DNA of 64,000 nt, taken from contig NZ_JBGUAX010000002.1 in the NCBI RefSeq assembly GCF_041821065.1, positions 248,001 through 312,000 on the forward strand, read 5' to 3'. Both the position numbers and the translations under genes were made by a program. The notes below the pieces were generated by a model. The model did not search any database. It was given only the letters and a program-made list of their open reading frames with translations, and was not told the origin of the DNA. The stretch's first letter is position 1; every line of letters starts with the position of its first letter. Positions 8,665-17,377 of this stretch are shown piece by piece. The stretch is from Egicoccus sp. AB-alg2. Lineage in GTDB: Bacteria > Actinomycetota > Nitriliruptoria > Nitriliruptorales > Nitriliruptoraceae.

Positions 8665-11600
8665 TCACGGGCCTGCGGCGGTGGTCGGGGCGAGGACGGC
8701 CAGGACGGTTCCCGGGGTCAGCAGCAGGCGCTGCGCCACCTCGTTGATCCCGAGTCCCGCTGCGGCCAGCTCGCGGATCTGCTGGTCCCGCGCGCTGGTG
8801 CGGCGCACCGGGGCCCGTTCCGACGCGGCCGCGTCGCCCCGCGCCGCGAGGGCGGCGACGGTCTCACGGTGCACCCCGTCCGCACCGCAGGCGCTCGCCA
8901 CCTGCAGCGCCTGCCGCAGCAGCGGCAGGGCCTCGGCGGTGGTGACGTCGTCGGCGCGCCCGAGCGCGAGGCGTGCACGGGCCAGTTCGAGCGGCGCGTG
9001 GCCGGACTGCAGGTGCTGCACCGCTTCCCGGAGGTGTCCCGTGCCGCCCGCGCCGACCAGTTCGCCGAGCCGGTGCAGGGACGCGCCCAGCGCCGACGGG
9101 GCACCCCAGCGCCGCAGCAGCGCGACCTCCTCCCGAGCCAGCGCCACCGCCGCGGCGTGGTCGCCGATGTCGGCGAGGGCGCGTGCCTTCAGCCCGCGCC
9201 AGGGCGCCCAGGCGGGGTTGCGGATCCCGAAGGGGTCGGTCGCCATGCCCAGCTCCGCCAGCGCGTCGGCGGGTCGGCCCTCGGCGAGCAGGAGGCGGAC
9301 CGCGGATTCGTGCAGCAGCCGTGTCCCCTCGCCGACCGGCGGCAGCCGGCGCGCGGCGTCGATCACGTGGCGGGCCGCCCGGAGATCCCCCCGGTCGAGA
9401 TGCGCGCCGGCCGTGAAGGCGGCGACGTAGGTCGCGCCGACCGGTGAGCCACCCCACATGTCGTTCTGATCGGCCGCGTCCGCGAAGGACTGCAAGGCGT
9501 CGTCCAGCACGCCGGTTCGCCACTGGAAGTAGCCCCGCCACAGGTTGGCCGACAGCGCGGCGAACAGACTGCCGGTGGCATAGGCGTGCTGGCGGGCGCG
9601 TTCCCAGAAGGCCCCCAGCCCCTCCCCCGGGCGAAGGTCGCGGCCGTGCCCGGTGAGGTCGCCATCGGCCACCAGCAGCACGGTCGCGGCGAACACCCAG
9701 AACAGGCCGTTGTCCACCTCGAGCAGACGATCGTCGGCCAGCGCGAACCGCGCCAGGTCGATCGTGCCGACGCGGTCCTCGCCGTCCAGGAGCCGCTCGT
9801 AGCTCGAGGTCGCCGCGAGCATCCTTGCGCCGTCGCCGTCACCACGCGGCGTCGGTGTCGGGCCGTCGCGGTACGACGACGGCGCGAGCCCGCCCATCGA
9901 GCCGCTGATGCGCTGCAGCGCCACCAGCGCCTGGCGTGCGTCGTCGACCTCGTCCGGCAGGCCGGCTGCCGCCTGGCCCGCGAAGGCGGTCGCGACGCCG
10001 GGCGGCGACGCGAACACGTGGGTCCGCGCCAGTGCGACCGCCACGCGGGCACGTGCGTCGGCATCCGGCAGGGCGCCGAAGGCCTCGGCCAGGTGCACGG
10101 TCGCCGCAGGGCCGTCCACGAACGTCTCCGCGAGTCCGAGCTCGACCAGCACGTCGACGGGCTCGGGTCCCTCGCCGGACTCGGCGAGCGCCCGGCGCAG
10201 CAGCTCGACCGCGCTGTCCGGGGCACCGCGGCGCAACGCCGTCCGCCCGGCCTCGCGCAGCGACGCGACACGGTCGGCCCGGCCACGACGCGGCGCACGC
10301 AACAGGTGTGCGGCGACCTGCTCGACCCCGCCGCCGCGACGCTGCAGGATCTCGGCGGCGTGCTCGTGGAGCAGCTGACGGTCGCCCAGCGGCAGGTCGT
10401 CGTACACGGCGTCGCGCACCAGCGGATGCGCGAACCCGAGGTCGTCGCGATCGGTGAGGACGTCACAGCGCAGCAGCGTGTCCATGGCGGCGGCAGCGGC
10501 GTCCTCGGTGAGGCCGGCCAGCTGCGCCACCGTCACCAGGTCGGCGCCCTCGCCCAGGACCGCCACCGCCCGCGCGACCGCGGTGGCGGTCGGCGGCAGA
10601 CGCCGCAGCCGCAGAGCGACCAGGCCGGCGATGGCGCGCGACCCGACCGCGCGAACGGTGTCGACGTGGACCACGTCCGGCCGGATGCCGTCGGCTTCCA
10701 GCGCCCGCGACAGCTGATGCAGCAGCAGCGGATTGCCCGATGTCACCTGGTGGCACGCGGAGACGAAGGCGTCGTCCGCGTCGCTGCCCAGCCGGTCGCG
10801 CACGACGACGGCCGTCGCCTCCCTGGACAGCGGGCGCGGCCGCAGCACCGACACGGACGGCTCGAGCGCGAGTTCGCCGAGCAGCATCTCGTCCGCGTCG
10901 GCCTCACCCGTCCGCGACGCGAGCACGACCAGAGCCGGCACCGCCTCCAGGCGTCGCACCAGGTAGCCGAGGAAGCGCAGCGAGCCGGCGTCGCACCACT
11001 GGACGTCGTCGACGGTGATCAGCAGCGGGCTCTCGGCCGCCAGGTCGACCGTCAGCCAGTACAGGCCGTGCAGGACCGCGAAGGTGCCGTCGGCCCGCCG
11101 CTCCTCGGCGACGGTGTCGAACACGCCCGCGGCGCTGGCGGCGGCGCCGACCAGGAGGTCGGCGCGGCGGGCCGGGTCGAGGAGCGCCGGTTCGAACAGT
11201 TGGCGGACGGCCCCGAAGCCGAACGTCCGCTCCAGCCGACTGCAGCGCGCAGAAAGCAGCCGCACGCCGGCCTCGGCCGCGAGCCGTGCCGCCTCCGACA
11301 GCAGGCGGGTCTTGCCGATACCGGCCGGTCCCTCGACCAGCACGACGCCGCCCGTTCCCGTCCGGGCGGCGGACAGTGCGGCCGACAGTTCGGCGGCCTC
11401 CGTTGCCCGGTCCACGAGGTCGGCACGTGCGACGCGGACCGGCGACGTCGCCCGGTCGACGTCGGTCGCCCTGATCGCGGCATCGTCCGTGTCGCGTGAG
11501 GGCACGAGTGCGGGTGGCCGCGGCGGGTCCAACGTGGGCGACTGGGCGAGCACGTCGCGCTCCAGCATGCGCAGGCGCGGGCCGGGGTCGACCCCCAGCA

Positions 11601-12294
11601 CCTCTGCGAGCGTCTCGCGCGCCCGGCGCAGCGCCGCCAGCGCGTCGGCCTGTCGCTGCGAGCGGTACAGGGCGAGCACCAGCAGCGCCCAGCGCTCCTC
11701 CCGCAACGGGTCCTCGGCCACGAGCGCCTCCAACTCGGACACGAGCAGCGGCGCGTCGCCGAGCTCGAGCCGGGCGCCGAGCAGCCGCTCACGGGCGACG
11801 GCCCGCAACGCGTTCAGGCGGACCACCTCGGCTCGGGCCCAGTCCTCGTCGGCGTACTCCGCATAGGCGGGTCCCCGCCACAGGCCCAGGGCGTCGTCCA
11901 GCACGGCGACGGCATCGACCGACGGCAGCGAGGCTCCCGACGCCACCGCACGCTCGAAGCGCCAGGCGTCGACGGCGTCCAGGCCGAGCCGGATGGCGTA
12001 GCCCGGACCGACCTTGGCGATGACCCCGTCACGGGTCCGTGCCGCGGCCTGCGGCTCCAGGCACCGACGGAGGTGGCTGACGTACGACTGCAACGCGCCA
12101 GTCGGGTTGCCGGGCGCGTGCTCGCCCCACACGCAGTCCGCCAGCCGGTCCGCGGGCACGGCCTCACCACGCGCGATCACGAGCGCGGCGAGCACCGCCC
12201 GCTGGCGCCGGCCACCGAGGCCGATGGGGCATCCGTTCAGCGAGCCGCTCAGCTCGCCCAGCACGCCCAGACGCAGGTCGCTGGCTTCGTCCAC
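8665..12294 (-). CDS. AfsR/SARP-type transcriptional regulator with AAA ATPase and TPR regions
   Basis: A 1209-residue regulator. Residues about 5-95 form an OmpR-like winged helix (LRLGVLGELSG to VGPGYAI). About 100-250 is a BTAD domain (LWRGPAYAEY, ALYRSQRQADALAAL). About 320-650 is an ATPase, with Walker A GPAGIGKT near 321-329 and Walker B LLITVDD near 428. The rest is TPR-like helices. The C-terminus starts a LuxR helix-turn-helix (IRELAAAGLGINEVAQRLLLTPGTV) but stops about 12 residues later, so that domain is incomplete. The GTG at 12294 is chosen because GGGAGG lies six bases before it; another GTG lies at 12315. TATACG upstream is a likely -10. It probably controls the two downstream oxidases. 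Confidence 0.87.
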   Translation of the reverse strand: MDEASDLRLGVLGELSGSLNGCPIGLGGRRQRAVLAALVIARGEAVPADRLADCVWGEHAPGNPTGALQSYVSHLRRCLEPQAAARTRDGVIAKVGPGYAIRLGLDAVDAWRFERAVASGASLPSVDAVAVLDDALGLWRGPAYAEYADEDWARAEVVRLNALRAVARERLLGARLELGDAPLLVSELEALVAEDPLREERWALLVLALYRSQRQADALAALRRARETLAEVLGVDPGPRLRMLERDVLAQSPTLDPPRPPALVPSRDTDDAAIRATDVDRATSPVRVARADLVDRATEAAELSAALSAARTGTGGVVLVEGPAGIGKTRLLSEAARLAAEAGVRLLSARCSRLERTFGFGAVRQLFEPALLDPARRADLLVGAAASAAGVFDTVAEERRADGTFAVLHGLYWLTVDLAAESPLLITVDDVQWCDAGSLRFLGYLVRRLEAVPALVVLASRTGEADADEMLLGELALEPSVSVLRPRPLSREATAVVVRDRLGSDADDAFVSACHQVTSGNPLLLHQLSRALEADGIRPDVVHVDTVRAVGSRAIAGLVALRLRRLPPTATAVARAVAVLGEGADLVTVAQLAGLTEDAAAAAMDTLLRCDVLTDRDDLGFAHPLVRDAVYDDLPLGDRQLLHEHAAEILQRRGGGVEQVAAHLLRAPRRGRADRVASLREAGRTALRRGAPDSAVELLRRALAESGEGPEPVDVLVELGLAETFVDGPAATVHLAEAFGALPDADARARVAVALARTHVFASPPGVATAFAGQAAAGLPDEVDDARQALVALQRISGSMGGLAPSSYRDGPTPTPRGDGDGARMLAATSSYERLLDGEDRVGTIDLARFALADDRLLEVDNGLFWVFAATVLLVADGDLTGHGRDLRPGEGLGAFWERARQHAYATGSLFAALSANLWRGYFQWRTGVLDDALQSFADAADQNDMWGGSPVGATYVAAFTAGAHLDRGDLRAARHVIDAARRLPPVGEGTRLLHESAVRLLLAEGRPADALAELGMATDPFGIRNPAWAPWRGLKARALADIGDHAAAVALAREEVALLRRWGAPSALGASLHRLGELVGAGGTGHLREAVQHLQSGHAPLELARARLALGRADDVTTAEALPLLRQALQVASACGADGVHRETVAALAARGDAAASERAPVRRTSARDQQIRELAAAGLGINEVAQRLLLTPGTVLAVLAPTTAAGP

Positions 12295-12393
12295 CCGGAC
12301 CCTCCCGCCGTGCACGGCGGCGAATGGGCCAGCGTATACGGACGACCGCCCGCGACGGGGCGGAGCGCGCCCCCCGTCATGATGCCCGCCGGG

Positions 12394-13095
12394 TCAGCTG
12401 ACGTCGGCCGCCTGCACCTCGGCCAGGACGATGGTGACGTCGTCGGGGAACCGGGCGGCCTCGACCATGCCGTACAGCTGCGAGACGGCCTGGTCCGCCG
12501 GGCCGCGGAGGGCCTGCGCGATCGTGTCGGCGTCGACCACGTCCGTCAGACCGTCGCTGGCCAGCAGCAGGCGATCCCCGGCGGTGAGGTCGACCGTGCG
12601 CACGTGGGGGGCGAGGTCGCCGGTCGCCCCCAGGCACTGGCCGATCTGTGAGCCGCCGATGCGGTCACTGACGGTGAGCGGCTCGAGTTGCGCGTCCGAG
12701 TACCGCCACGCCGTCGTGTCACCGACGTTGGCCGTGACGAGGTGGCCGTCCAGGACGGCGAGCATCGCGACGGTGGCGCCCATGCCGGTCAGGGCGGGGT
12801 CGGTCGCCGTCGCGTCGTGCAGGGTCTGGTCGGCGAGTTGCAGCAGGGCTTCGGCCGCGGGTTCGTCCCGGGGGACGTCGGAAGCCGCCAGCAGCTTCGC
12901 CGCGAGGTGGCTGGCGACGTTGCCGGCGCTGTGGCCGCCGAGGCCGTCCAGGGCCGCCAGCATGGTCGGCGCCGACAGCTGGTGGTGTTCGACGCTGGCT
13001 GCCTCGGCAAGGACCGTGTCCGCCACGACGGCCCGGTCCTCGTTCTCCGTGTGGGTCAGCGACGCATGCGTCACGACCCAGACGTCGAGATGCAT
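12394..13095 (-). CDS. PP2C-family serine/threonine phosphatase
   Basis: A 233-residue single-domain PPM/PP2C phosphatase with no membrane segment. The metal-binding blocks are all present: HTENEDRAVVADT at the N-terminus, ALDGLGGHSAG (DGxGG), GMGATVAMLAV, VGDTTAWRY, LLLASDGLTDVVD and the terminal PDDVTIVLAEV. It removes phosphate from Ser/Thr residues, usually opposing a Hanks-type kinase; no kinase is encoded in this window. The ATG start follows a strong GGAGGAG by five bases. It lies upstream of, and in the same direction as, the SARP regulator, whose ATPase/TPR class is often controlled by Ser/Thr phosphorylation. A link is possible but unproven. Confidence 0.9.
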   Translation of the reverse strand: MHLDVWVVTHASLTHTENEDRAVVADTVLAEAASVEHHQLSAPTMLAALDGLGGHSAGNVASHLAAKLLAASDVPRDEPAAEALLQLADQTLHDATATDPALTGMGATVAMLAVLDGHLVTANVGDTTAWRYSDAQLEPLTVSDRIGGSQIGQCLGATGDLAPHVRTVDLTAGDRLLLASDGLTDVVDADTIAQALRGPADQAVSQLYGMVEAARFPDDVTIVLAEVQAADVS

Positions 13096-13404
13096 GGTCA
13101 CTCCTCCAGGTGGGGGTCTCGGTCGGCAGTCTCGTGGATTGCAGATCGGAAGCATCGCGGCATCCGAGACGTTCCGGCGGCGGCGACTGCCACCGCGCGC
13201 TGGTGGCAGTTCGTGCCATGGCCGCCGGACCCGTCCCCCGCCGGCCACCGGCGGGCGGCCACCCCGGGCGGCAGGACCGGCGCGGCCTGGCACTCGGGCA
13301 TAGACTCGATCGGTGACCTGCGGAGGATCGACGACGACATCCGAGGGACGCGGACCTGCGCCCCTCTGCCGGCGATATGGGCCCGATCGCCGTCGTCTGG
13401 GCCG
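13096..13404. other. divergent intergenic region between PP2C and PiT genes
   Basis: About 309 bases without a gene. TAGACT at 13301-13306 matches the TAnnnT -10 form seen before several genes here and could drive the PiT transporter on the plus strand; no clear -35 accompanies it. GGAGG at 13322 is too far from the chosen GTG to be its ribosome-binding site. No RNA fold or repeat was recognised. Confidence 0.4.
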
Positions 13405-14364
13405 GTGACCTGGCTCCTGGTCGTCGCCATCGCCTTCGCCTTCGTCAACGGGGTGAACGACGGCGGGGCGCTGCTGTCGGTCGGCCTCTCGGTCCGGGGC
13501 CACCGGCCATTGACCGGGTTGTTCATCGCCGCCGGGGCGGTCGCCGTCGCCCCGCTCGTCGTCGGCACCGCGGTGGCGACCACGCTGGCGGACCGTCTGG
13601 TCACCTTCGACGGTCAGGACGGACAGGTCGCGCTCGGGGTCGCGGTGGTCGCGGCCGTCGCCGTCACCTGGCTGCTGGCCGCCCGCGGCCTGCCCACCAG
13701 CCTCACCCTGGCTGTCGTCGGCGCGATCGCCGGTGCCGGCGTCGGCGCCCGGTTACCGGTGACCTGGGGCACGGTCGCGCTGGTGCTGCTGCTGGCAGCG
13801 GTCGCGCCGGTGATCGGACTGCTCGTCGCCCGAGGGCTCGGCCGGGTGGTCACGGCCTGGCCGTCGCGTGGCGTGCTGCACCGTCGTGTCCGCCGCTGGC
13901 ACCGGGCCGGATTCCTGCTCCAGTGCCTGGCCTACGGCGCCAACGACGGACAGAAGATGCTGGCGGTGCTGGCGGTCGCCGTCGGCACGGTCGGCGCATC
14001 GGGGGTGCCGGTCGTCGGCTGGCAGCTCACCGCAGTCGCCGTGGCGTTCCTCGTGGGGGCGATGGTGGGTCTGCCCCGGGTGGCGCGGACCATCGGCGCC
14101 GGCGTGGTGCCGTCGCGGCCGCACGAGGCCGTGGTGACCGAGATGTCGTCCGCGACCGTCGTCCTGGCCACGGGGGCGGTGGGCTCCCCGGTGTCGATGA
14201 CGCAGGCCATCTCCGGCGGGTTGGTGGGTAGCGTGCTGGACCGCGGCAAAGGCAGCGTCCGGTGGCGCACGGTGGCCCAACTGGGGCTGGCCTGGGTCGC
14301 CACCCTGCCGTCGGCCTTCGTGGTCGCCGGTGCGGCGACCGGTGTCGCCCTCGCCGTCTCGTGA
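13405..14364 (+). CDS. PiT-family inorganic phosphate transporter
   Basis: A 319-residue membrane protein with about ten hydrophobic segments. It carries both PiT half-signatures: GVNDGGALLSVG near the N-terminus and AYGANDGQKMLAVLAV near residue 180, each with the conserved Asn-Asp. PiT carriers import phosphate, often as a metal-phosphate complex, with protons. The start is uncertain: GTG at 13405 begins the first membrane helix but has no good ribosome-binding site, and no in-frame ATG exists nearby. The next gene is a DUF47/PhoU-like protein, the usual PiT partner. Confidence 0.88.
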   Translation: MTWLLVVAIAFAFVNGVNDGGALLSVGLSVRGHRPLTGLFIAAGAVAVAPLVVGTAVATTLADRLVTFDGQDGQVALGVAVVAAVAVTWLLAARGLPTSLTLAVVGAIAGAGVGARLPVTWGTVALVLLLAAVAPVIGLLVARGLGRVVTAWPSRGVLHRRVRRWHRAGFLLQCLAYGANDGQKMLAVLAVAVGTVGASGVPVVGWQLTAVAVAFLVGAMVGLPRVARTIGAGVVPSRPHEAVVTEMSSATVVLATGAVGSPVSMTQAISGGLVGSVLDRGKGSVRWRTVAQLGLAWVATLPSAFVVAGAATGVALAVS

Positions 14365-14386
14365 CCTCGACGACAGGAGCGTCCCC

Positions 14387-15028
14387 GTGACCGAGCGGGT
14401 CCGCCGGTTCTTCCGCAACCTGACCGGGCGCAGCGACGCGGTCCTGGTGTCGCACCTGCTCGCCCAGTTCGACGCCACCACGAAGGCGGTCGACCTGGTC
14501 CGCGCGCTGGCCGGCGGCGAGATCGACGCCGCGGAGGGCGACCGGCGGATGGACGCCATCGAGAGCGAGGGCGACGACGCCCGCCGCGAACTGATCGTGG
14601 AGTTGCGCCAGACCCTGGCGGCACCCATGGACCGCGAGGACCTCAACCGCCTGTCACGGTCCGTGGACGACGTGCTCGACAACCTGCGCGATCTCGCGCG
14701 CGAGTTCCACCTGTACGGGTTCGCCGCGGAACCGCTGCTCCTCGAGGGGGTCGACAACCTGGCGACCGGCCTCGCGATGCTGCGGACGGCGACGGAAGTG
14801 CTGGTCGACCATCCCGAGGACACCGCCAGACATGCCGCCGAGTCGAAGAAGAACGACGTGCGGCGCAGCTACCAGCACGCCATGGCCCAACTGCTGACCG
14901 GGTGCGACGACGTCGACACGCTCCTGCTGCGGCGCCGGGAACTGTTGCGTCGCCTGGACATCACCGGGCTGCGACTGGCCGAGGCGGCGGACGCACTCGT
15001 CGACGGCGCCGTCAAACGCAGTCACTGA
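14387..15028 (+). CDS. DUF47 / PhoU-like phosphate transport accessory protein
   Basis: A 213-residue all-helical protein of the DUF47 (PhoU-related) family. Visible blocks are RRMDAIESEGDDARRELIVEL and LNRLSRSVDDVLDNLRDLARE, which carry the acidic metal-binding E/D repeats of this fold. These proteins are thought to regulate the adjacent PiT carrier. GTG was chosen because AGGAG lies seven bases before it. The gene starts 22 bases after the PiT stop, so the two form an operon. It converges on the ECF42 sigma gene with a 33-base gap. Confidence 0.9.
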   Translation: MTERVRRFFRNLTGRSDAVLVSHLLAQFDATTKAVDLVRALAGGEIDAAEGDRRMDAIESEGDDARRELIVELRQTLAAPMDREDLNRLSRSVDDVLDNLRDLAREFHLYGFAAEPLLLEGVDNLATGLAMLRTATEVLVDHPEDTARHAAESKKNDVRRSYQHAMAQLLTGCDDVDTLLLRRRELLRRLDITGLRLAEAADALVDGAVKRSH

Positions 15029-15061
15029 CGGCCGCGGCAGGGCTCGCCGGCAGCCTGCTCG

Positions 15062-16327
15062 TCAGGCGCTGCTCACCGCGTCACGCCGGGCCAGGAGAAA
15101 GCGGCGCTCGGCAGCGTTGGTCGTGAGGGCGGCGGCGGTGGCGTAGGCCGCCGCCGCCTCGTCGGCTCGCCCGAGCCGACGCAGCAGGTCGGCCCGTGTG
15201 GCGTGGAAGAGGTGGTAGCCGTCGAGCGGCAGGCCCTCGATGGCGTGCAGGCCCGCACCGGGGCCGCGGACCTCGGCCAGCGCGACGGCCCGGTTGAGTT
15301 CCACGACCGGCGTGGGCGCGATCGCCAGGTGCTGGTCGTAGAGGGCGACGATCTGCCCCCAGTCGGTGTCGGCCGCCGTCGGCGCGGCGCTGTGTACGGC
15401 GTTGACGGCCGCCTGCAGTTGATAGGGACCGGGACGGTTCCGCCGCAGGCACGTCCGCACGAGCGCCTGCCCTTCGGCGATCATGGCCGCGTCCCAGCGG
15501 GACCGGTCCTGATCGGCCAGCAGGATCGGCGTCCCGCCCGGTCCGACCCGGGCCGGCCATCGCGCGGCGACCAGCAGCATCAGCGCCAGCAAGCCCATCA
15601 CCTCGGGTTCGTCGGGCAGGAGCGCCGCGAGCAGGCGTCCGAGCCGGAGCGCCTCGTCGCACAGTCCCTCGCGGACCAGCGCGTCGCCGCCGGTGGCGAT
15701 GTGGCCCTCGTTGAAGACGAGATAGACGACCGCGAGGACGCCGGCGAGGCGATCGGGCAGTTCGTGGTCCTCGGGGACGCGGTAGGGGATGTTGGCGGCG
15801 CGGATCTTGCGCTTGGCCCGGACGATCCGTTGGGCCAGCGTCGGCTCGGGGATCAGGAAGGCGCGTGCGATCTCGCCGGTGTCCAGGCCGCACAACAGCC
15901 GCAGGGTCAGCGCGATCTGTGCGTGGGTCGCCAGGGCCGGGTGGCAACACGTGAAGATCAGCCGCAAGCGGTCGTCCTGCACGGATCCCACGCGCTCCGG
16001 CGGCCCGGCCGGCGATTCGATCACGGCTGCCTGCGCCTGCCGCTCGTCACGCCGCTTCTCGCGGCGCAGGCGGTCGATCGCCCGGCGTCTGGCCGTGGTG
16101 GTGATCCACCCACCCGGGTTTGGCGGGATCCCCCGCTCGGGCCAGGTCCGCTGGGCGACCAGGAAGGCCTCCTGGACCGCGTCCTCGGCGACGTCGATCT
16201 CGCCGAACACGCGGACCAGGCTCGCCACGACCTGCCCGTACTCGCGCCGGAACACGCCGGCCACCGTGGTCTCGTCGGTCGGCGCCACGGACCGGTGCTG
16301 CCCGGGACCGACGGCGTGGAACACCAC
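15062..16327 (-). CDS. ECF42-type RNA polymerase sigma factor with C-terminal helical extension
   Basis: A 421-residue sigma factor, more than twice the usual ECF length. Sigma region 2 is around residues 25-90 (FRREYGQVVASLVRVFG, VAEDAVQEAFLVA, GGWITTTARRRAIDRLR). Region 4 is around 130-170 (LTLRLLCGLDTGEIARAF, PTLAQRIVRAKRKI). The remaining 240 residues are TPR-like helices (IVALYDQHLAIAPTPVVELNRAVALAE is part). This layout plus adjacent DGPF genes is the hallmark of group ECF42, which has no anti-sigma factor; the C-terminal domain is thought to be needed for activity. The GTG follows the DGPF stop by one base with GAGG six bases upstream. A GTG at 16288 is an alternative start. Confidence 0.93.
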   Translation of the reverse strand: MVFHAVGPGQHRSVAPTDETTVAGVFRREYGQVVASLVRVFGEIDVAEDAVQEAFLVAQRTWPERGIPPNPGGWITTTARRRAIDRLRREKRRDERQAQAAVIESPAGPPERVGSVQDDRLRLIFTCCHPALATHAQIALTLRLLCGLDTGEIARAFLIPEPTLAQRIVRAKRKIRAANIPYRVPEDHELPDRLAGVLAVVYLVFNEGHIATGGDALVREGLCDEALRLGRLLAALLPDEPEVMGLLALMLLVAARWPARVGPGGTPILLADQDRSRWDAAMIAEGQALVRTCLRRNRPGPYQLQAAVNAVHSAAPTAADTDWGQIVALYDQHLAIAPTPVVELNRAVALAEVRGPGAGLHAIEGLPLDGYHLFHATRADLLRRLGRADEAAAAYATAAALTTNAAERRFLLARRDAVSSA

Positions 16328-16328
16328 G

Positions 16329-16685
16329 TCACACCTCGGGCTCGTCCTGGAACGGGCGCACCTCGACCGGCCCGCGACACGCGCGAGTGGCCTTCCTCGC
16401 CCAGTCGAGTGCCTCCTCCTCGTCCGCGACCTTCAGCACCCAGAAGCCACCGAGGTGTTCCTTGGCTTCCGGGAAGGGGCCGTCGGTGGTGACGACCCGT
16501 CCGTCCTGTTCCCGTACGACGGTGGCGAGGTGGGGTTCCTCGAGTCCCCCGGCGAACACCCACGCGCCGGCGGAACGCATCTCGCCGTTCAGTTCCTCGA
16601 CGTCGGCGTACATCTGCTTCATCGTGTCGGCGTCCGGTTCCGGCTCGCCCGCCACGTAGTGGACCGACAGCAGGTACTGCTTCAT
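16329..16685 (-). CDS. YCII-related DGPF-domain protein 1
   Basis: A 118-residue cytosolic protein with the DGPF signature in VVTTDGPFPEAKEHLGGF, in a dimeric alpha/beta-barrel-like YCII fold. DGPF proteins of unknown activity are the standard partners of ECF42 sigma factors. The gene is separated by a single base from the sigma gene and is co-transcribed with it. An ECF42-type promoter box lies 45-75 bases upstream, matching the one in front of the second DGPF gene. ATG was chosen with GAGAG at normal distance. It is homologous to the other DGPF protein along its whole length. Confidence 0.93.
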   Translation of the reverse strand: MKQYLLSVHYVAGEPEPDADTMKQMYADVEELNGEMRSAGAWVFAGGLEEPHLATVVREQDGRVVTTDGPFPEAKEHLGGFWVLKVADEEEALDWARKATRACRGPVEVRPFQDEPEV

Positions 16686-16729
16686 GGTCTCTCGCTCCTC
16701 ACGTCGGGGCCGTGGCCCGGCCCTCACCA

Positions 16730-16760
16730 TCCCCACGAACGACCGGTGGCGTTTTCGACA
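16730..16760 (-). promoter_or_regulatory. ECF42-type promoter before DGPF gene 1
   Basis: Reading the minus strand: TGTCGA (16760-16755), a 13-base spacer, then CGTTCGTGGGGA (16741-16730). The same two boxes with the same spacing stand before the second DGPF gene, while the spacer differs. TGTCGA is the reported -35 of ECF42 target promoters. This would make the sigma operon self-activating. Confidence 0.8.
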
Positions 16761-16792
16761 GGCCGTCGAGGCGTCCTCACGCCCGCCCCGGA

Positions 16793-17149
16793 TCATTCCG
16801 TCGACACGTCCTGGAAGGGGCGGACCTCGATCGGGCAGGTGGTGGCCAGCGACACCTGCTCGCCCCACCGCAGGGCGGCGTCGAGATCCGGCACCTCGAT
16901 GACGCTGAAGCCGCCGATCTGTTCCTTGGTCTCCACGAACGGCCCGTCGGTGATCAGCACGTCACCACCGCGGACCGTCACCACCGTGGCGGTACCGGGA
17001 TCGTGCAGTGCGCCGCCGAACACCCACACGCCGGCCACGACCATGGCGTCGTGGACGCGTTCGGTGTCCGTCGCGATCCTCGACAGTTCCTCCGGGGCGG
17101 GCGGCAGGCGGTCGGCCGGATAGCAGACGGACAGCAGGTACCTCGTCAT
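16793..17149 (-). CDS. YCII-related DGPF-domain protein 2
   Basis: A 118-residue paralogue of the neighbouring DGPF protein, with ITDGPFVETKEQIGGF as the signature and a matching PIEVRPFQD C-terminus. Function is unknown; a role as sigma-controlled enzyme or ligand-binding protein is inference. It is transcribed in the same direction as the first DGPF gene but is separated from it by 107 bases that hold a separate copy of the ECF42-type promoter box. Each DGPF gene therefore seems to have its own sigma-dependent promoter. ATG start is clear; GAGGAG lies upstream. Confidence 0.93.
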   Translation of the reverse strand: MTRYLLSVCYPADRLPPAPEELSRIATDTERVHDAMVVAGVWVFGGALHDPGTATVVTVRGGDVLITDGPFVETKEQIGGFSVIEVPDLDAALRWGEQVSLATTCPIEVRPFQDVSTE

Positions 17150-17194
17150 AACCGTGCTCCTCGTGTGGGACCGGCCCGGTGCCGGTCCTCGTCC

Positions 17195-17225
17195 TCCCCA
17201 CGAACGACGGTGCGCCACTTCGACA
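17195..17225 (-). promoter_or_regulatory. ECF42-type promoter before DGPF gene 2
   Basis: Minus-strand TGTCGA (17225-17220), 13-base spacer, CGTTCGTGGGGA (17206-17195). It is identical in both boxes and spacing to the box before DGPF gene 1. The start codon lies about 45 bases downstream. Confidence 0.8.
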
Positions 17226-17377
17226 TTCTGGGTCACGTCCCCCGCCGGTCGACGCCGGGAGCGCCTGACGGACACCGCACCGCAGGGCCACCGGGATCCA
17301 CCGTGTCGACCGCGTGCTAGAAGTGCTCGGCGGACACCGACCAGCGCACCCAGGAGCGTGCCGTGGAGAAGGACGCC

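Noticed and set aside
12688-13404. Possible N-terminal extension of the PiT transporter by 239 codons
   Set aside because: The extension is opposite to the PP2C gene, is Arg-rich with no membrane or soluble domain, and PiT proteins start at the first helix.
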